A stretch of DNA of 64,000 nt from Phlegmacium glaucopus (lineage: Eukaryota > Basidiomycota > Agaricomycetes > Agaricales > Cortinariaceae), in contig MU130558.1 in NCBI GenBank assembly GCA_015039465.1, positions 137,208 through 201,207 of the forward strand. The letters run 5' to 3'. A program made the position numbers and the translations under genes. Under the pieces are notes generated by a model that saw only the letters and a program-made list of their open reading frames with translations, had not been told where the DNA came from and made no database searches. Positions 46,814 through 57,957 of this stretch are shown in pieces (the first letter of the stretch is position 1; each line of letters starts with the position of its first letter).

Positions 46814-48428
46814 AGTCAAAATCAAGAAGCTGAATGTCGCAAGTCTGAGGAATGTATAGCAATATATACGAGTTACGGCGCACGTGGTAAAGTGCAAGAT
46901 AGTTGGATGGTTTGGGTAGACCAGCGTTCCAATTCCATCCAAGATCCTCAAGGGAAAACGCCGTTATGGACATGATAAGATGTGATTGTAAATTTCGACG
47001 CTTCTACTACCTTTTTCCATTCTTTCTGTCACTTGGTTATCAATCTACTATAAAAATTTCCAGATGGATTCTATATTTACGGTCTACTGGTGAGGTACTC
47101 CTGTGGAAAAGAGGATCCTCGAGGTCCAGACTTCGGGGATTCTGCAAAACCGACTGCTCGGGACCTTCACATATATATTATATGTATTCTATACAGTTCT
47201 ATACAGTCGCTGACAAGCAAACTCATTTTTATCTGGCTTCAGATCTCAGGATCCGCAATGAGCATGCGCTCGTACCTCGCGCATGCTCATTATCTGATAA
47301 GAATTAAAATATTAAGGCATCACCCTATTCGGGTTTGATACATCATAGATACAAACACGAATAAACTTGAACCCATCTCAGGGTCGGATTCTGACATGGC
47401 ACCCCTGAGAGTGTCGTAAGATATCCGTTCGACCTTTGATCTGACAGAACTCGGATCTGCCGTGCTGAAGGCAATAGTTCACTCAAATCAGGTTGGAAGA
47501 ATCGGATGTGTCGACGATCTACAGGGTTCAAGTTGATTTGTCTCCTCGTCCTTTCCGCTGCCCACATCCTCTTCCACTGAGTTTTGCTCATGGCAGCCTA
47601 TATGAAACGATAGTTGTTACCTTGATTGTTGTTTTCCTGATATCGTTTGTCGGCTCTTCTGGTTCTCAATATTATATAATCTACCCGAGCTCGAGTAGAC
47701 CGGTAACCGAATAATGAGATGTCCTTGCTAAAAAAGAGCATCCGTTGATTTCCAGGGTGTCAGCTGTAACTTCCTGTATGATTATGTGTCCGACACTGAC
47801 TGGGTTGGTTTAACCGAAAATGTGCATGCTGGCCAAAGTATGGGGTAGGAAGTCAGAATCATCTCCTACCCATCAAGGTTCGCGAGATTGTGTGTGCAAG
47901 CTTCATATGAAGGAAGGGTATAGCAGCAGCTGGTCTTCTTTGATTGTTTGAACGTCCTGTAACGTAAACTATTCTCTTTGAGCCGTTTGCTATATCCCAG
48001 TCATCGAAAGATCTCGGCAACGACGCTTGGAGCGTCGCGCCAAGATGGCGGTTCCTTTAAAGTAGACTGGGATTGCCCAGGGGACATCGGGTTTAGATGG
48101 GTTCGGATTGGACTGGAAAGGTCTTTGAGAGTATGCCGACAATGATCCTGTTCCCTAACTGAGAAAAATCTTGATTTATAAACATGGGAGACGCGTCGTC
48201 TCTCAACGTCTCTGATGCCCACAAGTTCTGAGTCGGCCTCGTCTCGGCGTTCCGCGTTTTTCAGAGAGGTATCTGACATAAAGGGTGGATGTGAAAAGAT
48301 GGTATCCGAAAGAAATGTACCCGAGTCTGGGAACGCGCCGTTTATACATCACGTGACGTGACGTACAAATAATAAAATCTTCATAAATTTTTAATTAAAA
48401 TACATGTGGATTCAGCGAACAGCTAATT
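46814..48428. other. Intergenic; one short ORF of unknown status
   Basis: Contains one copy of the TTCTGTCGGATCAAA-type dispersed repeat (47,395-47,470, reverse). A 92-aa minus-strand ORF lies at 48,001-48,279 with no recognised motif. Nothing else is seen. Confidence 0.35.
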
Positions 48429-50661
48429 TCAACGAGATGTATGTGATTCAATTCCAAGAATACTGGTGCCCTTCTGCAAAACGTTTAAACAAAAAAGTGA
48501 GCAAAGAGTATCCAATCGTCTGAAACACCATCAAGAACTGACCTTCCGAGGGCATGTATGAGATATCTTGTTACATCCCCACACCTTGACCTCCTTCAAG
48601 TTCCCACAACCACCCTTGTATACCCCTTCAACCAGTACCCCTTCAAACCACACCTTCAACAGGAAATCATCTACGGCTCTACACCACCCCACATCCAGCT
48701 TCTTCAACTCACTCGCCAGCAGTCCAATCACTTTCAACGCATCCTCACCTACATCCTTCCATCCATTGATGTTCAATTCCTCCAATTGGTTTCCAGAGTG
48801 TTTCACCAAACTCTGTAGTGCTAAACTTCCCAAGACTTCATTCCGCGAGAGATCGAGAGATAGTAGAGGGGGATTCTGCCATGCCGCGAAAAAATTGGAC
48901 ACGCCTTCATCCGTCAACTTGGGCAGATGGGATAGAGTTAGAGATTGAAGTGTCTTCATATGAGGTTGAAGACCTTTGGAAAGGAACTGGTCTCCTAAGA
49001 GACTATGTTTCGAGATGTTGAGGTGGGTCAACGATTTGCCTACGGAACGCATCAGCGCTACCATCGCGCCCCCGGTGCATGACTTTGTCGGATCCGCAAG
49101 GTCGAGGTGCCTCAATCCCCCTTTAAGGAGTTTGATCTGATTGAGGAAGGAGTCGTTCATATGTCCAATTTCTTTCAAACGGAGATCTATGATCCCAGGA
49201 CAGTTTTTCACAAGACTCTCCATGCAGGCTTCATCGAAACGAGGGCTCTGGGTGATGAGGAATGCTTCAAGCTTCGGATGAGACTTAAAAAACGCCTGCC
49301 ACGCCGCGGGTCGAACGAGGAAAGGGCCAAGAAGTTCGAGCCTTTGTAAGGATGGAAGAGACGTAGTGAAAACTTTGAAAGATGCGTCATCAAGGTGTCC
49401 GCAGAAATCGAGGCGCAGTGAAGTGAGATTTGCGTTGTGGTATGCAAGTGTCTCGAGAGCAGGGGACGTTAAATCTGACAAGTTCCACAGTAAGTACGGG
49501 AGATTGTGAAGAAGCTTATATGATTGACATACTGGTGGCATCAAATAAAGCAAGAGAAGAGTTCCCAGAATCATAGAAAAGATGGACGTTCTCAGGCGTT
49601 CTGAAAATCAGGTGAGAAAGGGATACAATAAGCACCGTTTTGTACTAACAGTCCTCGATTCTTTGACAAAGCTCTGGAAATAGCTTCAACATTCAGAGAT
49701 CCAATATCTCCTAAAGCCTCGATGTCGTCTATATGTCTAGTAATGAGCTGCCGTTCATTTGTTTAGCATTGTTTTTAGGTAACAGCGGTACTTTCGCTGA
49801 CCTGGAGGCATATTGAAACGAGCGCAGGAAACTTCTTTTCCTCGAAGGTAGTGATACTCCTCTTTTCTGTCTTGCGCTTTTTCGGAGAAGCCGGTTTCTT
49901 GAAAGGATCATTGCCGCCTGCTTTCGCACATGTGTGGCAGAGAAAACCTGTACCAGAATTCGCAGCCAAGGTGTATTTAGTCTAAATTGGTTTCATGAGA
50001 AAGGGTATAGACTGCTAAGAAACGTGTAACATACGGCCGTGAATTGCTTCTCGCATACTGCACAATTCTCAAAGCTCCCCACTGGTGGCTTGGATGTCCC
50101 GTTCGACCAAAGCGATTTTGAAAGTGCAGTATAAGCATCTTCATCTTCGTCGTCACTGCCTTTCTTCTTTTTCTGTTTGGCTTTCAACTTGGCCTCCGCA
50201 GCTTTTGTCAACTTTCGTTTTTTAACTGAGACCGTCTTTTCTTCGTCTTCTTTCTCGTCTACATCCATGGCATCTCCAGCAGCATCTCCGCCCTCAGGTT
50301 CATCGACATCTAGATCATCAGAGGCATATCCAGAGACCTGAGATACATCAGCGAATTTATATGGGCGATAAGAAGGCAGTTTCTACTAACTCTTCTCGAT
50401 CTCGTTCGACGAGTACCTCTTCCACTGGCACTAGTGCTAGCTGCAGCAGTACTCGTTGTTGTTGTACTGGGACCAGCGACAGCTTGCTCATCGGTCTGTG
50501 CTTGCGTTCGCGTCCGTGCTCTTCTGGCGATAGTAGTGGGGGTAATGCCTTCTGCCTGTGGTGGTCACTGTTCAGTTAGGCGAAATCGTGGAAATGAGCG
50601 CGTTTACCTTCAAGAAATCTGTGAGTGCAGATGCAGGCCCGCGAACATTGTTGCGACTCAT
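48429..50661 (-). CDS. RAD7: DNA repair protein RAD7 (rhp7) homologue
   Basis: Eight exons: 50661-50608, 50555-50391, 50337-50035, 49981-49802, 49747-49650, 49600-49533, 49474-48543, 48473-48429. All are GT..AG, in phase, about 614 aa. The N-terminus MSRNNVRGPASALTDFLK followed by GITPTTIARRARTR is diagnostic of fungal RAD7. An acidic/lysine-rich linker follows, then a zinc-ribbon (CAVC ... CHTC) split by an intron, then leucine-rich repeats (LTSLRLDFCGHL, LQRLELLGPF, LRHLDLADP, LTHLNISKHS, LQSLTLSHLPKLTDEG, LEELNINGW, LKKLDVGWC). RAD7 works with RAD16 in global-genome nucleotide excision repair and in a cullin ubiquitin ligase. This is the only intact copy; arm A has lost it. Confidence 0.9.
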
Positions 50662-50754
50662 GGTAATTTGGAAATCAGAAGCGAGCTCGCTCCAAGCCTT
50701 CTTCTGCTGGCATTTGTTTGTTAAGCTTTGTAGAGCCTGTTTTGGACAATAACG

Positions 50755-50990
50755 ATCCCTTCTTGTATCATCCTTTCTCGCCAGATCCACCTCCGTCCAA
50801 CTCAATTTAGCAGCCTCAAACTCTCATTATACATCTCCATAAACCTATCGGCCTCCTTCATCCACCTCTCAGAACTAGATGAAACCAATTATCCCAGCAA
50901 AAAGAGATGAAAGTACTTGTAAGTTATGTATAACAAGAGTATGAGCAGACTATATAAGAGGTGTGGATGTATGCTCGTGTGGAGGATGGT
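50755..50990 (-). pseudogene. QTRT2 C-terminal fragment
   Basis: Matches the last part of QTRT2 exon 3 (SWTEVDLAR region and upstream) but with several deletions. It sits directly upstream of RAD7. Too short and broken to be functional. Confidence 0.8.
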
Positions 50991-52040
50991 TAGGCTGAGC
51001 ACGATCTGGACGATGAAGGTGGTCTTGAAGAGTATTTCCTTTTGAAGCTACCAAGATATTAGACAACTTTTTGGTATGCTCCTCTACACCTTACGATCTG
51101 GTGGATGTTTAAAAGGAGATTCAAACCTGTACTCCTCCCAAAAATTTGACTTGCATACCTGTGGATCTGCTTTCCTCCTCCAGTCCCAGATAATGTGTTT
51201 GCTGCTCTCCACCACTCTCACTGACCTGGTTGATGTGTTGCAGAGCTGACTGAGGAACTGAAAGTGGGGAAGAGGATGTGGATGTTTAACCGGTTGATAT
51301 ATGGCCTCATTTTTCTGAAGAACTGGCAAAGGTTCATGATATGTAAAGAGGAACTTCTATTATTTTAAACTTAAATTTGGATCATTGCATCAAATGTGAG
51401 CCTATGATATTACCCATAGATTCTTCAGCAAAAATGAGATGCTAAAATCATTATAAAAGCTATAAATTGAGTCACAACAAAGAGATGCACTAAAATCCTA
51501 GTTGTTTGCATTTGATCAAAATTTTTCATTTACTGCCATCCTTTATGCAAATGGCTGTAACATTTATTTTATACCTTTGACCTATCTTGGAATTTTTTAA
51601 TCAAACCTAATGGCATCCATTAACAAATTACTGCTCTTAAGGAGTTTAGAGTCATGAACATCCATTCACTTCAGGTGTAAGGGGACACTCTGTTTTACCT
51701 ACACCACCTGATTGGGATTTGCTTCTTGACCAACACCCATCTGGAACCAATCAAGTATGGGGACCCAAGTCTGCTGTATTGGCTTAAGAAAGAGTCAAGA
51801 CATCTCAACCGAATTGACAGGTGGACTGACTGGTTGGCAACCTATACATCCCACCCCACCATCAACATTAGCATCTCCTTTCCTGACCCTCATTCAGGCC
51901 CGGTCCCAACTCTCTTTACTTCCAACTTTCATTTGGGCCTGAATCCAAATGGAACTTCAACTTATTATTTTATTTATTCTCATATGACACCATTTTAATT
52001 ATTTTATTATTGTTAGAGGAGATGTAGAACCTGTGAATCA
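50991..52040. other. No gene recognised
   Basis: AT-rich DNA with short ORFs. A 90-aa plus-strand ORF at 51,726-51,998 has no family signature. Confidence 0.35.
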
Positions 52041-52695
52041 AGTTGAATTCTAAGGTGGTTATCTTTGATAACCACCTTACACCTATATACTACAAGTGTG
52101 GGAGCTAATACAACTAAATATGGCTAGTACATAATAGAAGGTAGGGTGGGGTAGATACCAAGAATAGAACTGAAATCTGTTTGATGTCATTGGTGAAGGG
52201 TCAACTACTACAACAATAAAGGGATGTCTGTAAAGGGTAGGATGGGGAACGTAGCATGTAATATGATTGTAGAGTAAAGTGAAAGTAATGACGAGTGCTA
52301 AGCGTACCTAGGGGTGGATACAATGAGTATCCCCTAATAATTATCACACCATTATTTATTTTCATATGTCCATCATGTCCATACTCATACTTAAATTGTT
52401 AGGGGACACTCATTGTGTCTGCCCCAGTTACACTTAGCTATTCATACTTTCACTTTCACTCTATGATTGTATCTCTCACCGTGTTCCCCATCCTACCCTT
52501 TATGGACTCCCTCTTATTGTTGTAGTAGTTGACACTTTGCCGATGACATCGTGAGATGTTGGTTTCTATTCTTGTACTTATCACATGCACCCTACCTTCT
52601 ATTACGTCCTAGCCATATATAGTTGTATTGGCTCACATGCTTGTAGTATATAGGTGTAAGGTGGTTATCGAAGATAACCACCTTAGAATTCAACT
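52041..52695. mobile_element. Foldback element, about 655 bp, with palindromic ends
   Basis: Nearly the whole element is one inverted repeat (arms about 300 bp). Each end also carries its own small palindrome, TAAGGTGGTTATC..GATAACCACCTTA, inside flanking AGTTGAATTC / GAATTCAACT. The arms differ at many bases, so the element is older than the one at 57,312. No coding potential. Confidence 0.78.
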
Positions 52696-53890
52696 AGGTT
52701 CCTGGGTCCTTATGTTCCCTAACATAAATACATTCCCATCCTAGCAGGGATTCCCATCCTTTCCTCTTTGGATCTCCTAGGTGAGTTAGCTGTAGTTGAT
52801 ATTTATAATTTTATTAACTTTGGATCTCCTGCTAGTGTGCCCAGCTTCAACCTGATTTTCAGTTACGTTCAGCCCTGACCAAACTCCTGAATATTTGGAC
52901 AAACTCCTGATCCTGATTGGGACCAGCCAACTTTCAGTTGAATGTATATTGATAATATTTTTCTGTATAATCTCAGTACTGGCTTGATATTGAGCCAATA
53001 ATATCTTAGAAAATATTCAAAGTACTACACCTAGGCAAGGCTAGGTAGGTTTCAACTTGCAATCCTTTATTGCTAAGCATCCTGACAAATTCAGAAATAA
53101 ATACTGACAGGAACATGGGGCCCTGGACTTGATGATTCGCCTCACAAGCCCAGTAGGGTCAACAATATGTGTTGCTTGCTATTTTTATTTCTAAAGGAAG
53201 ACTATGTTGTTCTGTCTCTGTTGAAAAGTGCAGCTTTCTTTGATTTTCTGTTAAAAACTTTATATTTAACTAGGAATTGACTGGCGTGGACATGACACCT
53301 TGCTGACTTTGTAAGCATCTTGGAATGTTATGATACCAGCACATTTAGCTATTGAAGACAGAGTAAAATGTATATAAGAGTTGACTTTGACTCATTGTAA
53401 AGCAGCATGATAATCTAATTCCATTGAAAGGATTTATTCTGAATCAGTAGCCATTCAATGCAGGGGGTAGGATTGAAGTCTAAGGTATTTACCACTTGTT
53501 TTGCTTTTTCCTCTTTTTTGCCAGACCTTCAACGAGTGGGGATTCTCCCTTGGTATCATCATCTTCATCCACTGCCCTCTTTTTTCCATCCACCTTTGAC
53601 AACACATGTGCACTGGTGTCTTCCGGGCACAAACAAGTACAACAATCATCTACATCATTTTGGTGCTTTTAAAGGATTTAGACATGAATGACACCATATC
53701 TTATTTATTTGTATTTGCCAAAAGCAAGGGATTGTTTTGTTTATACCCTGGAGAAACCTTGCTTTACAGCAAGGTAACTTTTTGTTCCAAAGTATAGTGC
53801 AATTGAAAGTAAGTAAGGTAGAGTACAAACACTTTTATACATTTATGATTGGACCACTTCAGTCTCTGCCTATTTATTTCTTTATATTGA
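52696..53890. other. Non-coding
   Basis: 53,755-53,778 carries the AAACCTTGCTTTACAGCAAG palindrome-like word shared (inverted) with 26,350-26,385. Otherwise nothing is recognised. Confidence 0.4.
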
Positions 53891-53953
53891 TGAGTTCAAG
53901 CTTCAGTTGCTCTGCCTTATTCCACCTTCCCAGATTACTATATGTACTTTCTA

Positions 53954-56552
53954 TTTTTTTTTTTTTTTTTTTTTTTTTTTGTCAATTTAGGTCTTCGGAA
54001 CGTGGTTCCATGCAGACTTTACAGGCTTTTTCTATGGACTAAACTACTGAGGCCCCTAATGCCTTTCTCCCTCCCCGCGATCTCACACTGCACTGCTGGG
54101 GTACGTCCAAAACGCACCCATCCTCAGACAGCCCAGCACAGAAACGCTGTTTGCGTGAGCATCGCTTGACATGGTGGAGTAGTGATCTGGGTTTCTTTCC
54201 GTGATTTGCACATCCAGATTGGCAGAAACACCCTCTAACTTTTAAGTACCTGACTGACATGCAGTAGGTACGATGGGTGGATCCAGGGAGACGGTGCGCC
54301 CGACGTGTTGCAGGCAGTAATAAATATTTGAGTTGGTCTTGCTGTCGATATCTTGCGCTTTCGAATTCTTGTACTGTTCTATCCTGTTCCTATTATGATT
54401 TCAAACAAGAGCGCGTTATCCATCCTGATTATTGTCTATGACTACCCAAAATTTGGACACATCACCTAGGGATGGTTGTAGCCTTCTGGTTCTACCCACA
54501 TATCTGAGCAATTCAAACATATTATCTTTGTTTGAGAAGATTGCTCGAAGGTCTCTTGATTGGCAGCCAAGCTTAGCATCCAAAGTATGTCTTTCATAGT
54601 CATAGCTAGGGCATTCAAACAGAAAATGGGTGACTGTCTCCTCAACATCTATGTGCCTGATGTCTCTGCAGCTGGCGCAAAATTTTGTGTCGGCTTTCCC
54701 AGTACGGTTTAGATATACTTTGAGCGGCAAGTGGTTAGATCGCAGCTGAAAAAGAAGACTACACTGTGCCCGGGAGAGTTCGCGTTGATGAGCATGCTGG
54801 TTCCCTGCCTTCGTTTTTCGCATTTTTGGCAGCGACGTCGCTCTACGTCGCCTCTTACACCGACTATTTGCTGTTTTATTGCATAGATAAGTCTCTGGCT
54901 ATTCGGTTGTCGCCTCTACTGTCCCAGAAGCTTCCTAAATGCCTTGGCTATATTTCGCTCGTACGATCGCCCCCTTTTCCAGAAGTACCCGGACGACATT
55001 AGGTGTTCTACCTCCCTTTCGCTCCCTTTCACCAGCGGTCACGTGTATAGTCATGCTTTTTCCATATTTGGTAATGCTCACTCGTCTAAGAGTCGTAGGC
55101 ATGTCCACTGCCCAGACCAACGTCCCCCTACGCTACACCGAATCGTTCGGTGTCAAATCGTCGCAGCTACCCTACCAGTCGCTCCTATCCAGCGACAATC
55201 ACCAGATCGAGAAGTTCCGTAACACCATTGGGCATTTTGGGTCGCTGATCATTTATATTCTTTTATCTCTCTTCGGTTACCTCAAACACTTTGTTTTCTT
55301 TATTTTTGATACATTTGCCATCGCTCCTTGATCGCTTCTCTATACCACATGTCTCCTGCCGGTCTTCGGAGCGACGACCGGTCCTCTTTCATTTATCGCC
55401 CACTATCCCTGATGTTTTGTCTCCCCATTTTGCCTAGTCCTTCTTGGACTCCTGTTTCATCATTTTGATTTGTTTTATAACTACCCATGTGCAACTTAGC
55501 CATGTGATCTCCCCTACCTACTATAAAAACACCCTGTAATTTAGTTACAAGGGACAATAAGAAAGTATTCACCTCTCTCCCCAGAGTATAGAATTAAGTC
55601 TTGTCATCGTCTCTCTCGTCGTTCGCCTTCGTTTCATTGCGTTTTACTGCGAGTCGCCCATACAGCGACTATACTTCGTCACTGCGTCGCCCCTTCTCAC
55701 TGCGTCCCCCTGTCCCATTCTGCGTCCGCACTGCGTCTCCTTCGTCACTGCGTCTCCCCTTCGTCACTGCGTCGCCCCTTTCGTCACTGCGTCTCCCCTT
55801 CGTCACTGCATCTCCCCTTCGTCACTGCGTCTCCCCTTCGTCACTGCGTCGCCACTTCGTTCCTTCGTCGCCCTTTCGTCATTACATTGCTCCTCGTTTC
55901 GCTCGTCTCATATCTCGTCGCCCTACCTTAGTTGGAACCTTTCTGCATATACTTGACTCAGTGTTTAGGCCACCGAAGCCCCGAGCCGCATCACACCTCA
56001 GTTAGTACAGCACCTAGCGTACTGACAGTGTATCAGCGTTGCATTGACCGATATTTGTCGTAAGGGAAGCCTGGATCTATCACGTCCATTCTCCCCTTCT
56101 TGGGGACGCTTCCCACTTCTCTTCCCATTCCTTCCTAAGCGTGTGCGCCATTTGCTCTTTTAAAAGCTCTGAGTTTACTGGTAGCCTTTGCCTGAGCAGC
56201 TTTGGGAGATGGGTGGTCGCTGAAGTTGCCCCGCCGGCTGCCTTGCGTGCCTCGGTGTCCGCTCACTCGTTACTGATAACATTGCTGTGGGCAGCTATCC
56301 ACCGGACCTTGACCCTGTGGATGGTGGGTACCGGTGGTGTTCTTCCTAAGATCTTCTCAGCGATTTTGAGGAATTCCTCTGTAAGGTATGAGCCGGTCTT
56401 TGCTCTACATGCCCCAATTGACTGTATAAATGATTGACTATCTGTGTATACAGAAATCGTGCGGTCACTTAGCTGGTTCTCTCCTTTGAGGAGCCAAAGC
56501 GCCAGTATACAGCCTACTGCCTCAGCGTCCTTTGTCGAGTACTCACTATCCC
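53954..56552 (-). mobile_element. 5'-truncated LINE (Tad-like) with poly(A) tail
   Basis: The minus strand carries a LINE RNase H domain (ISVYTDSQSFIQSIGA; RWIAAHSNVISNE, which then has a stop). A C-terminal zinc-finger region follows (CASCRDIRHIDVEETVTHFL, FECPSYDYERH; 54,823-54,416). The 3' end is a 27-nt poly(A) (T run at 53,954-53,980). It is flanked by an 11-bp duplication, GTACTTTCTAT, at 53,944-53,954 and 56,553-56,563. The reverse transcriptase domain is missing, so this is a dead 5'-truncated copy inserted into the TPR array. Confidence 0.82.
54825..56040. mobile_element. LTR-like insert inside the LINE, 1,216 bp, 5-bp TSD
   Basis: Flanked by GCATT at 54,820-54,824 and 56,041-56,045. 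Removing the insert and one GCATT rejoins the LINE reading frame exactly. Inside are a TATA-like CTATAAAAAC (55,522), an AATAAG signal (55,555) and a CGTCACTGCGTCTCCCCTT tandem array (55,745-55,860). These are LTR-like features. The inserted sequence begins TTTGGCAGCG and ends TATCAGCGTT, so TG/CA lie a few bases inside its ends. Confidence 0.7.
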
Positions 56553-57311
56553 GTACTTTCTATATTTGCTATACTCTTGAGGGTGTCTGGATGTTCTGCA
56601 CCAAGCAGCTTCTTCATCATGTCTGTAACTTGACCCTGCAGCTGCTCTGCCCCCATTCCATCTTTCCTGATCACCATATGTGCTTGCTAGATTTGCCACA
56701 CTCCCAAGGGTGTCTGGATGTTCTGCACCAAGCAGCTTCTGCCTCATGTCCATAACTTGAACCTTCAGCTGCTCTGCCTCATTCCACCTTCCCTGATCAC
56801 TGTATGTGCTTGCTAGATTTGCCATACTCTTGAGGTGTCTGGATGTTCTGCACCGAGCAGCTTCTTCCTCAGGGCCACAGCTTGAACCTCTAGCTGCTCT
56901 GCCTCATTCCACCTTCCCTGATCACTGTATGTACTTGCTAGATTTGCCATACTCTTCAGGGTGTGTGGATGTTCTGCACCAAGCAGCTTCTTCATTGTGC
57001 CTATAACTTCAACCTGCAGCTGCTCTGCCTCATTCCATCTTTGTTGATCACTGTATGTACTTGCCATATTTGCCATACTCTTGAGGGTGTCTGGATGTTC
57101 TGCACCAAGCAGCTTCTTCATCATGTCCATAACTTGAACCTGCAGCTGCTCTGCCTCATTCCACCTTCCCTGATCACCATATGTGTTTGCTAGATTTGCC
57201 ATACTGATGAGAGTGTCTGGATGTTCTGCACCAAGCAGCTTCTTCATCATGTCTATAACTTGAACCTGCAGCTGCTCTGCCTTATTGCACCTTCCTTGAT
57301 CACTGTATGTG

Positions 57312-57697
57312 CATCAGAAAAAAATAACCTTGGCCTGGCTGGCTCTGGCTGCCCTGGCCTGGCCTGGCCAGCCCTGAACATCTTTGGCTAGGTTTAAAAA
57401 TCTGAAAAAATGCTAACAAATCACAGAAATATTTATAGCACCCAATTCCAAAAAAAGTAAACAATTACATAAGACAGATGCTGAGATATTAAAGATATTA
57501 AATTATTTTAATATCTTTAATATCTCAGCATCTGTCTTATGTAATTGTTTACTTTTTTTGGAATTGGGTGCTATAAATATTTCTGTGATTTGTTAGAATT
57601 TTTTCAGATTTTTAAACCTAGCCAAAGATGTTCAGGGCTGGCCAGGGCTGGCCAGGGCAGCCAGAGCCAGCCAGGCCAAGGTTATTTTTTTCTGATG
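57312..57697. mobile_element. Foldback element, 386 bp, nearly perfect arms
   Basis: CATCAGAAAAAAATAACC at the left pairs with GGTTATTTTTTTCTGATG at the right. The pairing continues almost without mismatch to the centre near 57,504 (TTAAATTATTTTAA). It interrupts the TPR array. High arm identity suggests recent origin. Confidence 0.85.
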
Positions 57698-57957
57698 TGA
57701 TGCTAGATTTGCCATACTGATGAGGGTCTCTGGGTGTTCTGCACCAAAGAGCTCCTTCATCCTGTCTATAACTTGAACCTGCAGCTGCTCTGCCTTATTC
57801 CATCTTCCCAGATTACTGTATGTGTTTGCTAGATTTGCCATACTCATGAGGGTGTTTGGATGTTCTGCACCAAGCAGCTTCTTCATCATGTCTGTAACTT
57901 GACCCTGCAGCTGCTCAGCCTCATTCCATCTTCCCTGATTACTATATGTGTTTAGGG

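Larger units (their letters stand above)
42110..51000. repeat. Arm B of the inverted duplication
   Basis: Reverse-complement counterpart of arm A; segment pairs are listed under arm A. It contains gene D', gene C' and the intact RAD7, plus fragments of QTRT2. Confidence 0.8.
53893..57957 (-). pseudogene. TPR array of the kinesin-light-chain/NLR type, broken by insertions
   Basis: The minus strand encodes 42-aa repeats of the form LLGAEHPDTLxSMANLANTY followed by a GRWNEAEQLQVQV-type segment. The unit is 126 bp, with about 8-9 units in total: 57,706-57,957; 56,564-57,311; and part of one at 53,893-53,953. Such repeats form the sensor end of fungal STAND/NLR proteins. The N-terminal nucleotide-binding domain is absent: upstream of 57,957 the sequence changes to an unrelated repeat. 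The array is split by a LINE (53,955-56,552) and a foldback element (57,312-57,697). Units are very alike at DNA level, as in fast-evolving fungal NLR repeats. Confidence 0.75.
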
